The notes beneath the pieces were generated by a model that was not told where the DNA came from, did not search any database, and was given only the letters and a program-made list of their open reading frames with translations. Both the position numbers and the translations under genes were made by a program. Shown here in pieces: positions 44,835 through 52,309 of a stretch of DNA of 64,000 nucleotides. Source of the stretch: Geofilum rhodophaeum (GTDB lineage: Bacteria; Bacteroidota; Bacteroidia; Bacteroidales; Marinilabiliaceae); NCBI RefSeq assembly GCF_002210225.1, contig NZ_MWUJ01000008.1:62001-126000 (forward strand), in the 5' to 3' direction. How positions within the stretch are numbered: the first letter of the stretch is position 1; each line of letters opens with the position of its first letter.

Positions 44835-45503
44835 CTATTTTTCAAGCACCTTCCCCACAAAACGGAGGTGGGGCGACAAAGCCATCCCATTGGGGTTGCA
44901 ACCCGGCCTTCCTTCGGGAATCTCCACCCCCAAACGCGAATAGTGATCCACCCACAAGGGATGAAAATCCCCCGTTTCGGGATTTTTAAAGGTCATGGCT
45001 TCCAGTTCAAAGATGTCTGACGAGCGAAAAAGGGTATACACAAAACCCGAGCAGTAATGGCCGGTCCCATCCATCAGATAGGCATCGTCGTAGGGCAAGC
45101 CATTGAGAGTGCGTGCAGTATCCAGCGCAGCGGGTATATGTATGTGCAGGGAGTCGCACAGCCGATACACATCGGCCCGGTGACGGGTTTTCAAAAAAGC
45201 CTCCAGACTTTCGCAACTCACCCCCTTCTTGGGGGCTGCATGCCAAATCCACACCGTGGAGTCCCTCACCTCCACCATACCCATGTGGGTATAGGAAGTC
45301 TCCATCTCGGTCTTGGTTACATCGTCGATGGCCGTAGACAGCTTATCGCCGCCCCACAAACCGGGACCGGTAAACACAAAGTCGCCCGACTGCAAATCGC
45401 TTACTTTAAGGTCTGGGGGCTTATGCCCGCAGCCCGGTGTCCAAAAAAGAATGCCCATAAGCACAACAACAAGACAACTTGCCGGAATGAAACGCTGCCT
45501 CAT
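44835..45503 (-). CDS. YiiX-like NlpC/P60-superfamily cysteine hydrolase, lipoprotein
   Basis: Predicted envelope-anchored hydrolase of 222 residues, YiiX/YebB-like (peptidase C92) branch of the permuted NlpC/P60 fold. A lipoprotein signal ends near TPGC (Cys25). The domain opens with LQSGDFVFTG; the catalytic candidates are His73 (YTHMGMVE) and Cys151 (HYCSGFVYTLF). Substrates of this branch are poorly known; peptide, amide or lipid linkages have been proposed. The start overlaps the stop of the upstream coiled-coil gene by 4 bases, so they are translationally coupled. Confidence 0.85.
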   Translation of the reverse strand: MRQRFIPASCLVVVLMGILFWTPGCGHKPPDLKVSDLQSGDFVFTGPGLWGGDKLSTAIDDVTKTEMETSYTHMGMVEVRDSTVWIWHAAPKKGVSCESLEAFLKTRHRADVYRLCDSLHIHIPAALDTARTLNGLPYDDAYLMDGTGHYCSGFVYTLFRSSDIFELEAMTFKNPETGDFHPLWVDHYSRLGVEIPEGRPGCNPNGMALSPHLRFVGKVLEK

Positions 45504-45871
45504 ATTCCCAGGGCCCTCAACAGGTCGTCGGCCTTATCGCGATGCAAGGCACAAATCCGGTCTATTTTATCACGCAAAATAAGGTGCGCGCCCATGTACT
45601 CATGGGTGGGCGTTATGGGAAAATCCCTGTTGTAGTACTGCATCTCTTCCTCCTGCACTTTAATGCGCTTTTCGAGCTGTTGCAGTTCACTCTCATGGTC
45701 CTCCAGCACCATCAGTTCTACCGTATTCATGGCCCTTGCTTCATCGCGCTGCAACAACTCCTCGTTGCGGGCCTTCAACAGCGCCAGCTCCTTCAGATAG
45801 TAACTGAGTCTATTTTTCCAGAGTCGGTATTCAAACTCCAGATCAGTCAAAAAAATGCTCCCTTCCTTCAT
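45500..45871 (-). CDS. Small coiled-coil protein
   Basis: Not recognised. Starting at 45871 gives a 123-residue soluble protein with no signal peptide; residues about 10-80 are strongly heptad-like and charged (EYRLWKNRLSYYLKELALLKARNEELL, ESELQQLEKRIKVQEEEMQYY segments), followed by a short HEYMGAHLILRDKI helix. It overlaps the YiiX-like gene by ATGA and lies 52 bp after the transporter gene. It may act with the hydrolase, but nothing in the sequence shows how. Confidence 0.75.
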   Translation of the reverse strand: MKEGSIFLTDLEFEYRLWKNRLSYYLKELALLKARNEELLQRDEARAMNTVELMVLEDHESELQQLEKRIKVQEEEMQYYNRDFPITPTHEYMGAHLILRDKIDRICALHRDKADDLLRALGI

Positions 45872-45923
45872 AGCCGTGGATTTTGTAGGGAAGATAGCAG
45901 TTTTCGCGCAATCGAACAATGCT

Positions 45924-46874
45924 TTATTCCTCCATTACGCAAATTTCGCCTCGAAACAGGTGGCGCAAAGTATGCCAGGCCACAACAGCAATAACCACCG
46001 CTGAAACCCCGGCAAAAAACCAGGCCATATATTTAAAAGCGGTTTCTCCGGACACTTCAAAGGCCAAAGTGGTGGCCACCGTTAAGGCGGTGAGCGGGAA
46101 AGTAAAGGCCCACCACGACATAAAAAACTTAAGCCGTGTAAAACTTCGGTACATGCTCACCAAAAGCACAAAAAAGAACAGGGCCATCATCAGTAAAAAC
46201 ATGGCACCCCCGTCCCAACTGCCAAAAAGCCGCATGTAAGCCAAAAAGCCTACCGCCGGCGGGGCAATTATGATGAAAAAGGTAGGAATAAACTTCTCGG
46301 GCAGCTGTCCGTGAAAAATCACCCTGTTCATAAACAGACCAAACAGAATGATCCAGAAGAACATGCCCGAGGAAAAATAAAAATACGACAGCAATTCGGG
46401 GGCATGTTCCACCCCACTTATAGGCACCAAAACATTACCCACGGCAGGAATGAACCAGGCGGGATTAAAGTGCTTGATTTCATAACTGTGTGTTATCCAG
46501 TAGCCGATGGCTTTAATCATAAAAAGGGTATGCAGCACCACGCCCGGCCACCAAAGATACTGCGATACCGAACTGCTGACCGGCTCCCAGGCAATGGACA
46601 AGAGCAGCAAGGAAATAGAAATAGAGGGAAAAAAGTTGATCTTAATGGGATGCAAAAACTCCCTGCGCACCTCGTCCATAAATCGCATGGTCTTGAGCAA
46701 ATAAAGAGACGCAATAAAAATCGCCAGTCCACTCAAAGTCCACAATGCTGTGCTGTAACACCAGGAAGGCAACCAGCCGTTGCTGCCAAACTTCGACAGG
46801 ATCAGGGTAGCTCCACTCAGTCCCATAATCACCGTAAAGGCCGAAATGGGAAAATACTTTATCTTATTCCACAT
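45924..46874 (-). CDS. TDT/SLAC1-family anion transporter
   Basis: Integral membrane protein of 316 residues with about ten hydrophobic segments, similar to TehA/SLAC1 (tellurite-resistance/dicarboxylate transporter family). Family-like features are the opening KYFPISAFTVIMGLSGATLI, HPIKINFFPSISISLLLLS, HFNPAWFIPAVGNVLVPISG and, near the end, WWAFTFPLTALTVAT. Members are anion channels or exporters (nitrate, chloride, sulfite, dicarboxylates); the substrate is not determinable. It is followed by the coiled-coil and YiiX-like genes in the same direction. Confidence 0.88.
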   Translation of the reverse strand: MWNKIKYFPISAFTVIMGLSGATLILSKFGSNGWLPSWCYSTALWTLSGLAIFIASLYLLKTMRFMDEVRREFLHPIKINFFPSISISLLLLSIAWEPVSSSVSQYLWWPGVVLHTLFMIKAIGYWITHSYEIKHFNPAWFIPAVGNVLVPISGVEHAPELLSYFYFSSGMFFWIILFGLFMNRVIFHGQLPEKFIPTFFIIIAPPAVGFLAYMRLFGSWDGGAMFLLMMALFFFVLLVSMYRSFTRLKFFMSWWAFTFPLTALTVATTLAFEVSGETAFKYMAWFFAGVSAVVIAVVAWHTLRHLFRGEICVMEE

Positions 46875-46920
46875 AACTGTATGCTTTAAAAAAATCTGCT
46901 GCTCAGATTAAAGGTATGAA

Positions 46921-46961
46921 AAATACCCGGATGAACTCTTTCAGGTCCGATCCGGGCATTT
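46921..46961 (-). terminator. Terminator of the thioredoxin operon
   Basis: Stem AAATACCCGGAT / ATCCGGGCATTT (one mismatch) with a 17-base loop; on the minus strand it ends in ATTTTTC, 48 bases after the thioredoxin stop. Confidence 0.65.
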
Positions 46962-47008
46962 CCAATTAACCAAAAAACAATATCTCTGTATATATAGAAG
47001 CATCGGGG

Positions 47009-47425
47009 CTAAGCCTGCAGCATTTTCTTCAACAGAAAATCCTTACTCTTTACCCCTACAAAACGATCCACTTCGCGACCGTCTTTCAGCAAAAGCAAAG
47101 TGGGTATGCTGCGCACCTTAAACTGCTCGGCCAGGCGCTGCTGCTCCTCTACATTGACCTTGGCCACTTGTCCCACACCCCCCGAAGACCTGGCCACCTG
47201 ATTCAACACGGGAGCCATCATTTTACAAGGGGTGCACCACCCGGCCCAAAAATCGACCAGCACCACCCCCTTGGCGGTCTTTGCTTTAAAGTTATCGGTC
47301 GTCAGGTGCTGAATCTCCTCTGCATCTGGCAAGGAGGCAAAGTGCTTCATTCGCCGATAGTTAAAGTACGAATAGCCGATAAAAATCACCACAAAGGCGA
47401 TGAGTCCATAATAAAAAGGGTCCAT
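47009..47425 (-). CDS. Membrane-anchored thioredoxin
   Basis: Thioredoxin-fold protein of 138 residues. An N-terminal TM helix (about residues 4-22) with following basic residues anchors it to the inner membrane; residues 40-138 are the thioredoxin domain with the active site Cys64-Thr-Pro-Cys67 (FWAGWCTPCK) and the cis-Pro loop RSIPTLLLLKDG. With K after TM1 the domain is likely cytosolic (positive-inside), which would let TrxB, encoded 20 bp upstream, reduce it. Third gene of the trx-like/trxB/trx operon. Confidence 0.9.
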   Translation of the reverse strand: MDPFYYGLIAFVVIFIGYSYFNYRRMKHFASLPDAEEIQHLTTDNFKAKTAKGVVLVDFWAGWCTPCKMMAPVLNQVARSSGGVGQVAKVNVEEQQRLAEQFKVRSIPTLLLLKDGREVDRFVGVKSKDFLLKKMLQA

Positions 47426-47445
47426 ATACCAAAAGGTTTTTGTGC

Positions 47446-48390
47446 TTAGGCCGACTTCGACTTCAGCTGATGCAAATAGTTGGATGCGGCCAGGGCAGCA
47501 ACGGTGGCATCGCCTACCGCTGTGGTAACCTGGCGATAACGTTTGGCGATGGCGTCGCCAGCGGCAAAAACACCCGGCACGTTGGTCTCCATATCCGCAT
47601 TTACCACCATTTCACCCCGCTCGTTCAAGGCGACCTTCCCTTGCAGGAATTCGGTATTGGGCACGTAGCCAATGAAGACAAACACCCCGTCGGTAGCAAA
47701 GCGCTCTACACGCTGCTCCTTCAAATGGGTAATGTCTACCGCTTCGAGGTTCTCCCCGCCATAGAAGGCGCTCACCGTAGCTTCCATCACAATGGAAATC
47801 TTCGGGTGCTTACGGGCCTCCTCAATGGCATGTTCAAAAGCCTGAAAATGATCAAACTGATGCACAATGGTGACCTTTGAAGCGTATTTGGTCAGCGAAA
47901 CCGCCTCCTCCAAAGCAGAGTTGCCCCCGCCCACTACCACAATCTCCTTATCGGTAAAAAAGTCCCCGTCGCAGGTAGCGCAATACGAAATGCCCTTGCC
48001 TTTGTAGCTGTCCTCCCCCGGCACCCCCAAGGTTCTGCTGCGTCCGCCCGGGGTGAGCACCACGGCATCGGCCGAGTAGGTCTCCCCGTTAGACAGGGTA
48101 AAAGTCTTCACAGCACCATCCAATTCCATATTGGCGATGTCGATGTTCGACTTTAAGGAACAACCAAAACTTTGGGCCTGTTTTTTCATGATGTTGCCCA
48201 ACATATAGCCGTTGATCGACTCCACGCCGGGATAGTTGGCAATCTCGTGCGTCAGTACCATCTGGCCCCCTATGGTCCCTTCACTCAAAATAAGGGTATT
48301 CAGACGGGCCCGCGACAGGTAAATACCTGCCGTGAGTCCCGCTGGTCCACCCCCCACCACTATAGCGTCGTAATGTTTGTTTTCCATCAT
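47446..48390 (-). CDS. trxB: Thioredoxin-disulfide reductase
   Basis: FAD/NAD(P)H-dependent reductase of 314 residues. FAD site VVGGGPAGLTAGIYLSRA, redox pair Cys137-Ala-Thr-Cys140 (SYCATCDGDFF), NADPH site VVGGGNSALEEA and the C-terminal FAD contact GVFAAGDA. It starts 3 bp after the thioredoxin-like gene and precedes a membrane thioredoxin by 20 bp, so its partners are probably encoded in the same transcript. A second reductase is encoded at 50693-51709. Confidence 0.94.
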   Translation of the reverse strand: MMENKHYDAIVVGGGPAGLTAGIYLSRARLNTLILSEGTIGGQMVLTHEIANYPGVESINGYMLGNIMKKQAQSFGCSLKSNIDIANMELDGAVKTFTLSNGETYSADAVVLTPGGRSRTLGVPGEDSYKGKGISYCATCDGDFFTDKEIVVVGGGNSALEEAVSLTKYASKVTIVHQFDHFQAFEHAIEEARKHPKISIVMEATVSAFYGGENLEAVDITHLKEQRVERFATDGVFVFIGYVPNTEFLQGKVALNERGEMVVNADMETNVPGVFAAGDAIAKRYRQVTTAVGDATVAALAASNYLHQLKSKSA

Positions 48391-48393
48391 AAC

Positions 48394-48750
48394 TTAAGCG
48401 TTTTTAGCTGCGCCAAACTGCTCGTTCAAAATACCGGTTACCTGATCGCGACTCTGAATGCTGGAAGTGGCTTTTACCACCTTGCCGTTTTTGTAATAAA
48501 TGGTAAAGGGGATGCCCATAAAACCACGTACCTCAGGCAAGTTACGAATGACGTGTGCCTCGGGGTTGTCAAATTCCATATCGAAAAACTTCACGTGACT
48601 GTATTCGCCTTCCAATTCTTCCATGATTCCGTAAACGGGGATGCACATGGGGCCCATACGGCCACAACAAACCATTACATTCTCGTTCTCGTTGATGATT
48701 TTTGCGTGCTGCTCTGCAGTCTCAATGTGATTCAAATTTGTGTACAACAT
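48394..48750 (-). CDS. Thioredoxin-like protein with altered active site
   Basis: Thioredoxin-fold protein of about 118 residues starting at the ATG at 48750 (the upstream codon is TTG). The cis-Pro loop is normal (RGFMGIPFTIYYKNGKVV), but in place of WCGPCK the sequence reads CCGRMGPMCIPVYG: aligning on the GP dipeptide leaves only one cysteine at the second position (GPMC) plus a CC pair upstream. It could be a monothiol-type or a re-wired dithiol protein. It is the first gene of the operon with trxB (3-bp gap) and the membrane thioredoxin, and lies opposite a Crp/Fnr regulator gene. Confidence 0.85.
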   Translation of the reverse strand: MLYTNLNHIETAEQHAKIINENENVMVCCGRMGPMCIPVYGIMEELEGEYSHVKFFDMEFDNPEAHVIRNLPEVRGFMGIPFTIYYKNGKVVKATSSIQSRDQVTGILNEQFGAAKNA

Positions 48751-48793
48751 AGTATTCAATTTTTAGCGTTGATATTCGTTAATTAGCACAAGA

Positions 48794-48801
48794 CAAAAGT
48801 A
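48794..48801 (-). promoter_or_regulatory. -7 box of the thioredoxin operon
   Basis: Minus-strand TACTTTTG, exact TAnnTTTG match, 44 bases before the ATG of the thioredoxin-like gene. Confidence 0.5.
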
Positions 48802-48823
48802 GGGCGGCCTCAGCAATTTTCTT

Positions 48824-48831
48824 TAAATTTG
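48824..48831 (+). promoter_or_regulatory. -7 box of the Crp/Fnr gene
   Basis: TAAATTTG, exact TAnnTTTG match, 61 bases before the regulator ATG. Confidence 0.5.
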
Positions 48832-48856
48832 GGCTGCGACGAACTCCGCTTGCGGA

Positions 48857-48870
48857 TTGATTTGCCTCAA
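48857..48870. promoter_or_regulatory. Possible Crp/Fnr-type binding site
   Basis: TTGATTTGCCTCAA, a 14-base dyad (TTGA-N6-TCAA) one base away from the FNR consensus TTGAT-N4-ATCAA, in the leader of the regulator gene and between two divergent units. Confidence 0.4.
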
Positions 48871-48891
48871 CTTTTTTATTGATCCGGAAAT

Positions 48892-49584
48892 ATGAAGACC
48901 ATCCAGGAAGACGACAACAACTTTATTTGCGACATAGCGGCCCCCTGTTTTCACCTCCTGGCCGGAGACGAACTCACCCTGGTGCGTGAAAGCAAGACCC
49001 AGGTCTTGTTTCACAAAGGAGAAAACCTAAGCAAGCAGGGCACCTTTGCCTCCTACATTTTGTTTGTAATGAAGGGCCTGGTAAAAGTGCAGCTGCAGGA
49101 AGGCGATAAAAGCTTTAATTTGCGTTTGGCAGGAGCGGGTGAGTTTCTGGGACTCTCTACCGTTTTTGGCAAAAACACCTTCAACTATTCGGCCACAGCA
49201 TTGAACGAAACCCAGGCCATGCTTGTTGAAAAGTCGGCCATTGAAGAATTGCTGAAAAGCAATGGACACTTTGCCTACAACCTCATGCGCCGCTACGTAG
49301 CCCACAACGACGACCTCTACCAAACCCTGCGCAACCTCATGTACAAGCAAATGAACGGTCGCCTGGCCGGCACCTTGCTGTATTTAAGCAGTGTAGAATT
49401 TGCCGGACAGGATGTTTTCAGCCTGCTCAGTCGCAAAGACCTCGGCGAATTTGCGGGGATATCTACCGAAAGCACCGTCAAACTGCTGAAAGCCTATGAA
49501 CGGGAGGGTATTCTGAAACTGAACGATAAGCACATCGAAATACGGCAAGCGGACCTGCTGCGCGAACTGGCCGAAAAAGGATAA
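48892..49584 (+). CDS. Crp/Fnr-family transcriptional regulator
   Basis: Regulator of 230 residues: a cyclic-nucleotide-binding-type beta-roll at about 20-130 (LFHKGENLSKQGTFASYILFVMKGLVKV, with GEFLGLSTVFG), a long dimerisation helix, and a C-terminal winged HTH (LSRKDLGEFAGISTESTVKLLKAYEREGIL). Only two N-terminal cysteines (Cys13, Cys19) are present, so a four-cysteine FNR cluster is not supported, but redox sensing through a Cys pair remains possible. It is divergent from the thioredoxin operon, which it is well placed to control, and 16 bp upstream of a DUF4249 lipoprotein gene. Confidence 0.92.
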   Translation: MKTIQEDDNNFICDIAAPCFHLLAGDELTLVRESKTQVLFHKGENLSKQGTFASYILFVMKGLVKVQLQEGDKSFNLRLAGAGEFLGLSTVFGKNTFNYSATALNETQAMLVEKSAIEELLKSNGHFAYNLMRRYVAHNDDLYQTLRNLMYKQMNGRLAGTLLYLSSVEFAGQDVFSLLSRKDLGEFAGISTESTVKLLKAYEREGILKLNDKHIEIRQADLLRELAEKG

Positions 49585-49600
49585 AAGTGGCGATATAAAG

Positions 49601-50533
49601 ATGCAAAAGCGACTTAAAAATACCATCAGCGGACTGCTCCTCCTAATACTGGGGACCTTCAGCAGTTGCGAAAGCGACCTCCACCTACAGTTGAAGGAAG
49701 GCGGCGGGCAGCTTGTACTCTTTGCTTTTCCCACAGCCGACTCTACGCTTAGTCTACATCTGAGTCGCAGCGTAAACCACTCCTCGCTCGACGATTTTGA
49801 ACGCATTTACGATGGCTACCTGGCCCTGTATCGGAACGGAGCCCGGGTCGATTCTTTTGCCTGGCCCTATCAGGAGACCTGGGCCCACCGGACCGGTCTG
49901 CCGGTGCGCGAAGGCGATGTGTGGACCATTCGCGGGGGCGACAGTAAAGGACAGCGCATTTCGGCCACCACCACCATTCCGCAGGCAGTCGCCATCGAGG
50001 GACTCGACAGCATTGGCCGAGGCAGTAAAAACGGCGATCCCTTTATTCAGTATGAACTCATTTTTACCGATCCTCCCGAAATTGACAATTACTACCAATT
50101 GCTGATCTTTGGGGAGACGCGCGACTCCCTCGACCATTTGCTGAACCGGCAAACCCTCAATTATGCCAAGACCGATGAAGTGTTTTACATACGCGACCAG
50201 GAGGGCAGCCTCCTGGGCGGCATCGACTTTCTGGGTTCCTTTTCCGACTACCTTATTCAGGGGCAGTCCCACCGCTTGCAAATCGGCATTCCATCCGTTT
50301 ACCTCAGCAACCCCAAACCCGGCGAAAAACAGGTCATCCGTCTATGTCTGTTGAGTCTCTCCCCCGATTACTACCACTACCTGCGCAGTCGCGTAGTGGC
50401 CGAATACAATTACGATTTGCCCGTAGTGGATCCCATAAAAATATATTCGAATACCACGGGGGGACTCGGCCTCGTTGGGGGTATGTCCATAGCCAGCGAC
50501 TCCTTGGTTCTTATCGGCTCCGACTATGAATAA
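49601..50533 (+). CDS. DUF4249 family lipoprotein
   Basis: Predicted outer-membrane-associated lipoprotein of 310 residues: signal peptide ending in FSSC (Cys at about 25), then the DUF4249 layout of N-terminal Ig-like strands (LVLFAFPTADSTLSLHLSRS, YLALYRNGARVDSF), a GDVWTIRG turn and a long C-terminal strand-rich part. DUF4249 genes in Bacteroidota usually follow TonB-dependent receptor genes; none is present here, and the gene instead follows the Crp/Fnr regulator by 16 bp. Function unknown. Confidence 0.82.
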   Translation: MQKRLKNTISGLLLLILGTFSSCESDLHLQLKEGGGQLVLFAFPTADSTLSLHLSRSVNHSSLDDFERIYDGYLALYRNGARVDSFAWPYQETWAHRTGLPVREGDVWTIRGGDSKGQRISATTTIPQAVAIEGLDSIGRGSKNGDPFIQYELIFTDPPEIDNYYQLLIFGETRDSLDHLLNRQTLNYAKTDEVFYIRDQEGSLLGGIDFLGSFSDYLIQGQSHRLQIGIPSVYLSNPKPGEKQVIRLCLLSLSPDYYHYLRSRVVAEYNYDLPVVDPIKIYSNTTGGLGLVGGMSIASDSLVLIGSDYE

Positions 50534-50591
50534 TCAAATTTGTTTATGAAAGCACCCCATCGTTTCGGTACAAGCATTAAGTTTAAATAGG

Positions 50592-50599
50592 TAACTTTG
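50592..50599 (+). promoter_or_regulatory. -7 box of the second trxB gene
   Basis: TAACTTTG, exact TAnnTTTG match, 94 bases before the ATG, implying a fairly long leader. Confidence 0.45.
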
Positions 50600-50692
50600 T
50601 CACCACAAAAGCTGCCAAAACTGCCATTTTGAGTTTTGGAATAAAAGTTGCAGATTTGCAGTCAAATTAAAACATATAAATACATACATATT

Positions 50693-51709
50693 ATGGCCTT
50701 ATTTGGAAAAATTGAGAATTTGGACAGCGGCTCCAACGACAACAAGAAAGACAAAAACATAAGCGACATCGAGAAAGCCCGCGTACTGATTATTGGCTCG
50801 GGACCAGCCGGTTACACAGCCGCCATTTATGCAGCACGTGCCAACCTCTCCCCCATATTGTATGAGGGTTTGCAGCCGGGTGGACAGCTTACCACCACCA
50901 CCGAAGTCGAAAACTTCCCGGGCTATCCCTCCGGAATTACCGGTCCCGAAATGATGGAAGACCTCAAAAAACAAGCGGAACGTTTCGGCACCTCCATCCG
51001 TTTTGGCATGGCTACCGAGGTGGACTTTTCAGCGCGTCCCTATAAGGTGACCATCGACGACAAAAAAATAATTGAAGCAGAAGCCGTTATCATAGCCACC
51101 GGCGCCACCGCCAAATACCTCGGTCTTGAAGACGAGACCAAGTATGCTGGAGGCGGCGTTTCGGCCTGTGCCACCTGCGACGGTTTCTTTTACCGTGGCA
51201 AAGACGTTGGTGTAGTGGGCGGCGGCGACACCGCAGCCGAAGAAGCGCTGTACCTGGCCGGACTCTGTAACAAAGTGTACCTGATTGTACGTCGCGACGA
51301 GCTGCGTGCCTCCAAAGTCATGCAGGAGCGCGTATTCGCCACCAAAAACATTGAAGTATTATGGGAGCACCAAACCCTGGGCCTCTATGGCGACGGAGTT
51401 GTGGAAGGCGCCACCCTCGTGAAGAAAAAAGGAACGCCCGAAGAGGAGGAAGTTAAAATCAAAATCGACGGTTTCTTCCTGGCCATTGGACACAAACCCA
51501 ATTCCGACATCTTCAAGCCCTTCCTCGAGACCGACGAAACCGGCTACATCAAAACCGTTCCCGGCTCATCCAGAACCAACGTTCCCGGCGTTTTTGCCTG
51601 TGGCGATGTACAAGACCACATCTACCGTCAGGCCGTAACCGCCGCCGGTTCCGGCTGTATGGCCGCCATCGACAGCGAACGCTTCCTGGCCGAAAATCCT
51701 TTGAAATAA
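50693..51709 (+). CDS. trxB: Thioredoxin-disulfide reductase (second copy, N-terminal extension)
   Basis: FAD-dependent reductase of 338 residues. After a charged, Asp/Lys/Asn-rich extension of about 27 residues come the FAD site VLIIGSGPAGYTAAIYAARA, GGQLTTTTEVENFPG, the redox pair Cys159-Ala-Thr-Cys162 (SACATCDGFFYRG), GVVGGGDTAAEEALYLA and GVFACGDVQD. It conforms better to the classical E. coli-type TrxB (GGQLTTT motif) than the reductase at 47446-48390, so it is probably the housekeeping enzyme. The ATG at 50693 follows a long AT-rich leader; the longer ORF start at 50648 is not supported. Confidence 0.94.
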   Translation: MALFGKIENLDSGSNDNKKDKNISDIEKARVLIIGSGPAGYTAAIYAARANLSPILYEGLQPGGQLTTTTEVENFPGYPSGITGPEMMEDLKKQAERFGTSIRFGMATEVDFSARPYKVTIDDKKIIEAEAVIIATGATAKYLGLEDETKYAGGGVSACATCDGFFYRGKDVGVVGGGDTAAEEALYLAGLCNKVYLIVRRDELRASKVMQERVFATKNIEVLWEHQTLGLYGDGVVEGATLVKKKGTPEEEEVKIKIDGFFLAIGHKPNSDIFKPFLETDETGYIKTVPGSSRTNVPGVFACGDVQDHIYRQAVTAAGSGCMAAIDSERFLAENPLK

Positions 51710-51732
51710 GCCAAGAGACATTAGAACAAAAC

Positions 51733-51768
51733 CAACAGAGCTGCTCTCCTAAGGGGGCAGCTCTGTTG
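51733..51768 (+). terminator. Hairpin after the second trxB gene
   Basis: Perfect 12-bp stem CAACAGAGCTGC / GCAGCTCTGTTG with a 12-base loop, 24 bases after the stop codon; no T run follows, so termination efficiency is unclear. Confidence 0.6.
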
Positions 51769-51840
51769 CAACTTGGGCCTTGAAGGCCGCTGAGTACTTT
51801 TTTCTACTGGCTACCATAGCCGTTTTAAAGTTATGTTTTT

Positions 51841-52197
51841 TCAACTTAACTTGGTGTCCAATATTTGGGGTGCATTATATTTAAGCCTAATCCCTTCTTT
51901 TTGGATATTCTCATAAAATGGAGTAATGGAATACTTAGAATGCCATTCGTTCTTTGAATAAATTAATGGTGAAAAAATCTCTCCGGTTTTCAATTCCAAC
52001 TCATAAAACTCATCCAGAAACTTAGTTTCGAAGTCAAACGAAATATTTGATGCATTAAGCAAGATCAACAAATCCCAATCAGACAGCTTCTTTGCATGTC
52101 CTCTGGCTCGTGAACCGTACAAATACACCTCTGAATCTGGTGCATTATTATCCACAACCATTTTTATCATTTGTAGTATTTTTTCTTTCCTGCTCAT
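51841..52197 (-). CDS. Orphan MNT-type nucleotidyltransferase domain protein
   Basis: Small protein of 118 residues of the minimal nucleotidyltransferase (pol-beta) fold. The signature YGSRARGHAKKLSDWDLLILL supplies GSxxRG and the metal-binding DxD-like SDWD; a third acidic residue is expected in the EIFSPLIY region. MNT proteins usually pair with a HEPN toxin (MntA-HepT type), but no HEPN gene is adjacent on either side. The gene is visibly richer in A/T than its neighbours and abuts the second palindromic repeat block, both of which suggest acquisition by transfer. A TATCTTTG box lies 5 bases before the ATG, close enough for a nearly leaderless transcript. Confidence 0.8.
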   Translation of the reverse strand: MSRKEKILQMIKMVVDNNAPDSEVYLYGSRARGHAKKLSDWDLLILLNASNISFDFETKFLDEFYELELKTGEIFSPLIYSKNEWHSKYSITPFYENIQKEGIRLKYNAPQILDTKLS

Positions 52198-52202
52198 ATT
52201 AA

Positions 52203-52210
52203 CAAAGATA
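52203..52210 (-). promoter_or_regulatory. -7 box near the MNT gene
   Basis: Minus-strand TATCTTTG, exact TAnnTTTG match, only 5 bases before the MNT ATG, so the transcript would be nearly leaderless or the true start lies further inside. Confidence 0.35.
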
Positions 52211-52309
52211 GCAATCTACGGCAATTTACACCGGTTTTACCAAAAACAAAAGATCAACTTCTCAATTCAACACCCACCAACAGCAATTCAACCCTTGACA
52301 TAAACCCCT

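Noticed and set aside
49027-49350. Antisense gene within the Crp/Fnr regulator
   Set aside because: No promoter or conserved feature; explained as a codon-use shadow.
51841-52197. Complete HEPN-MNT toxin-antitoxin system
   Set aside because: Only the MNT gene is present; no HEPN-like frame was found on either side.
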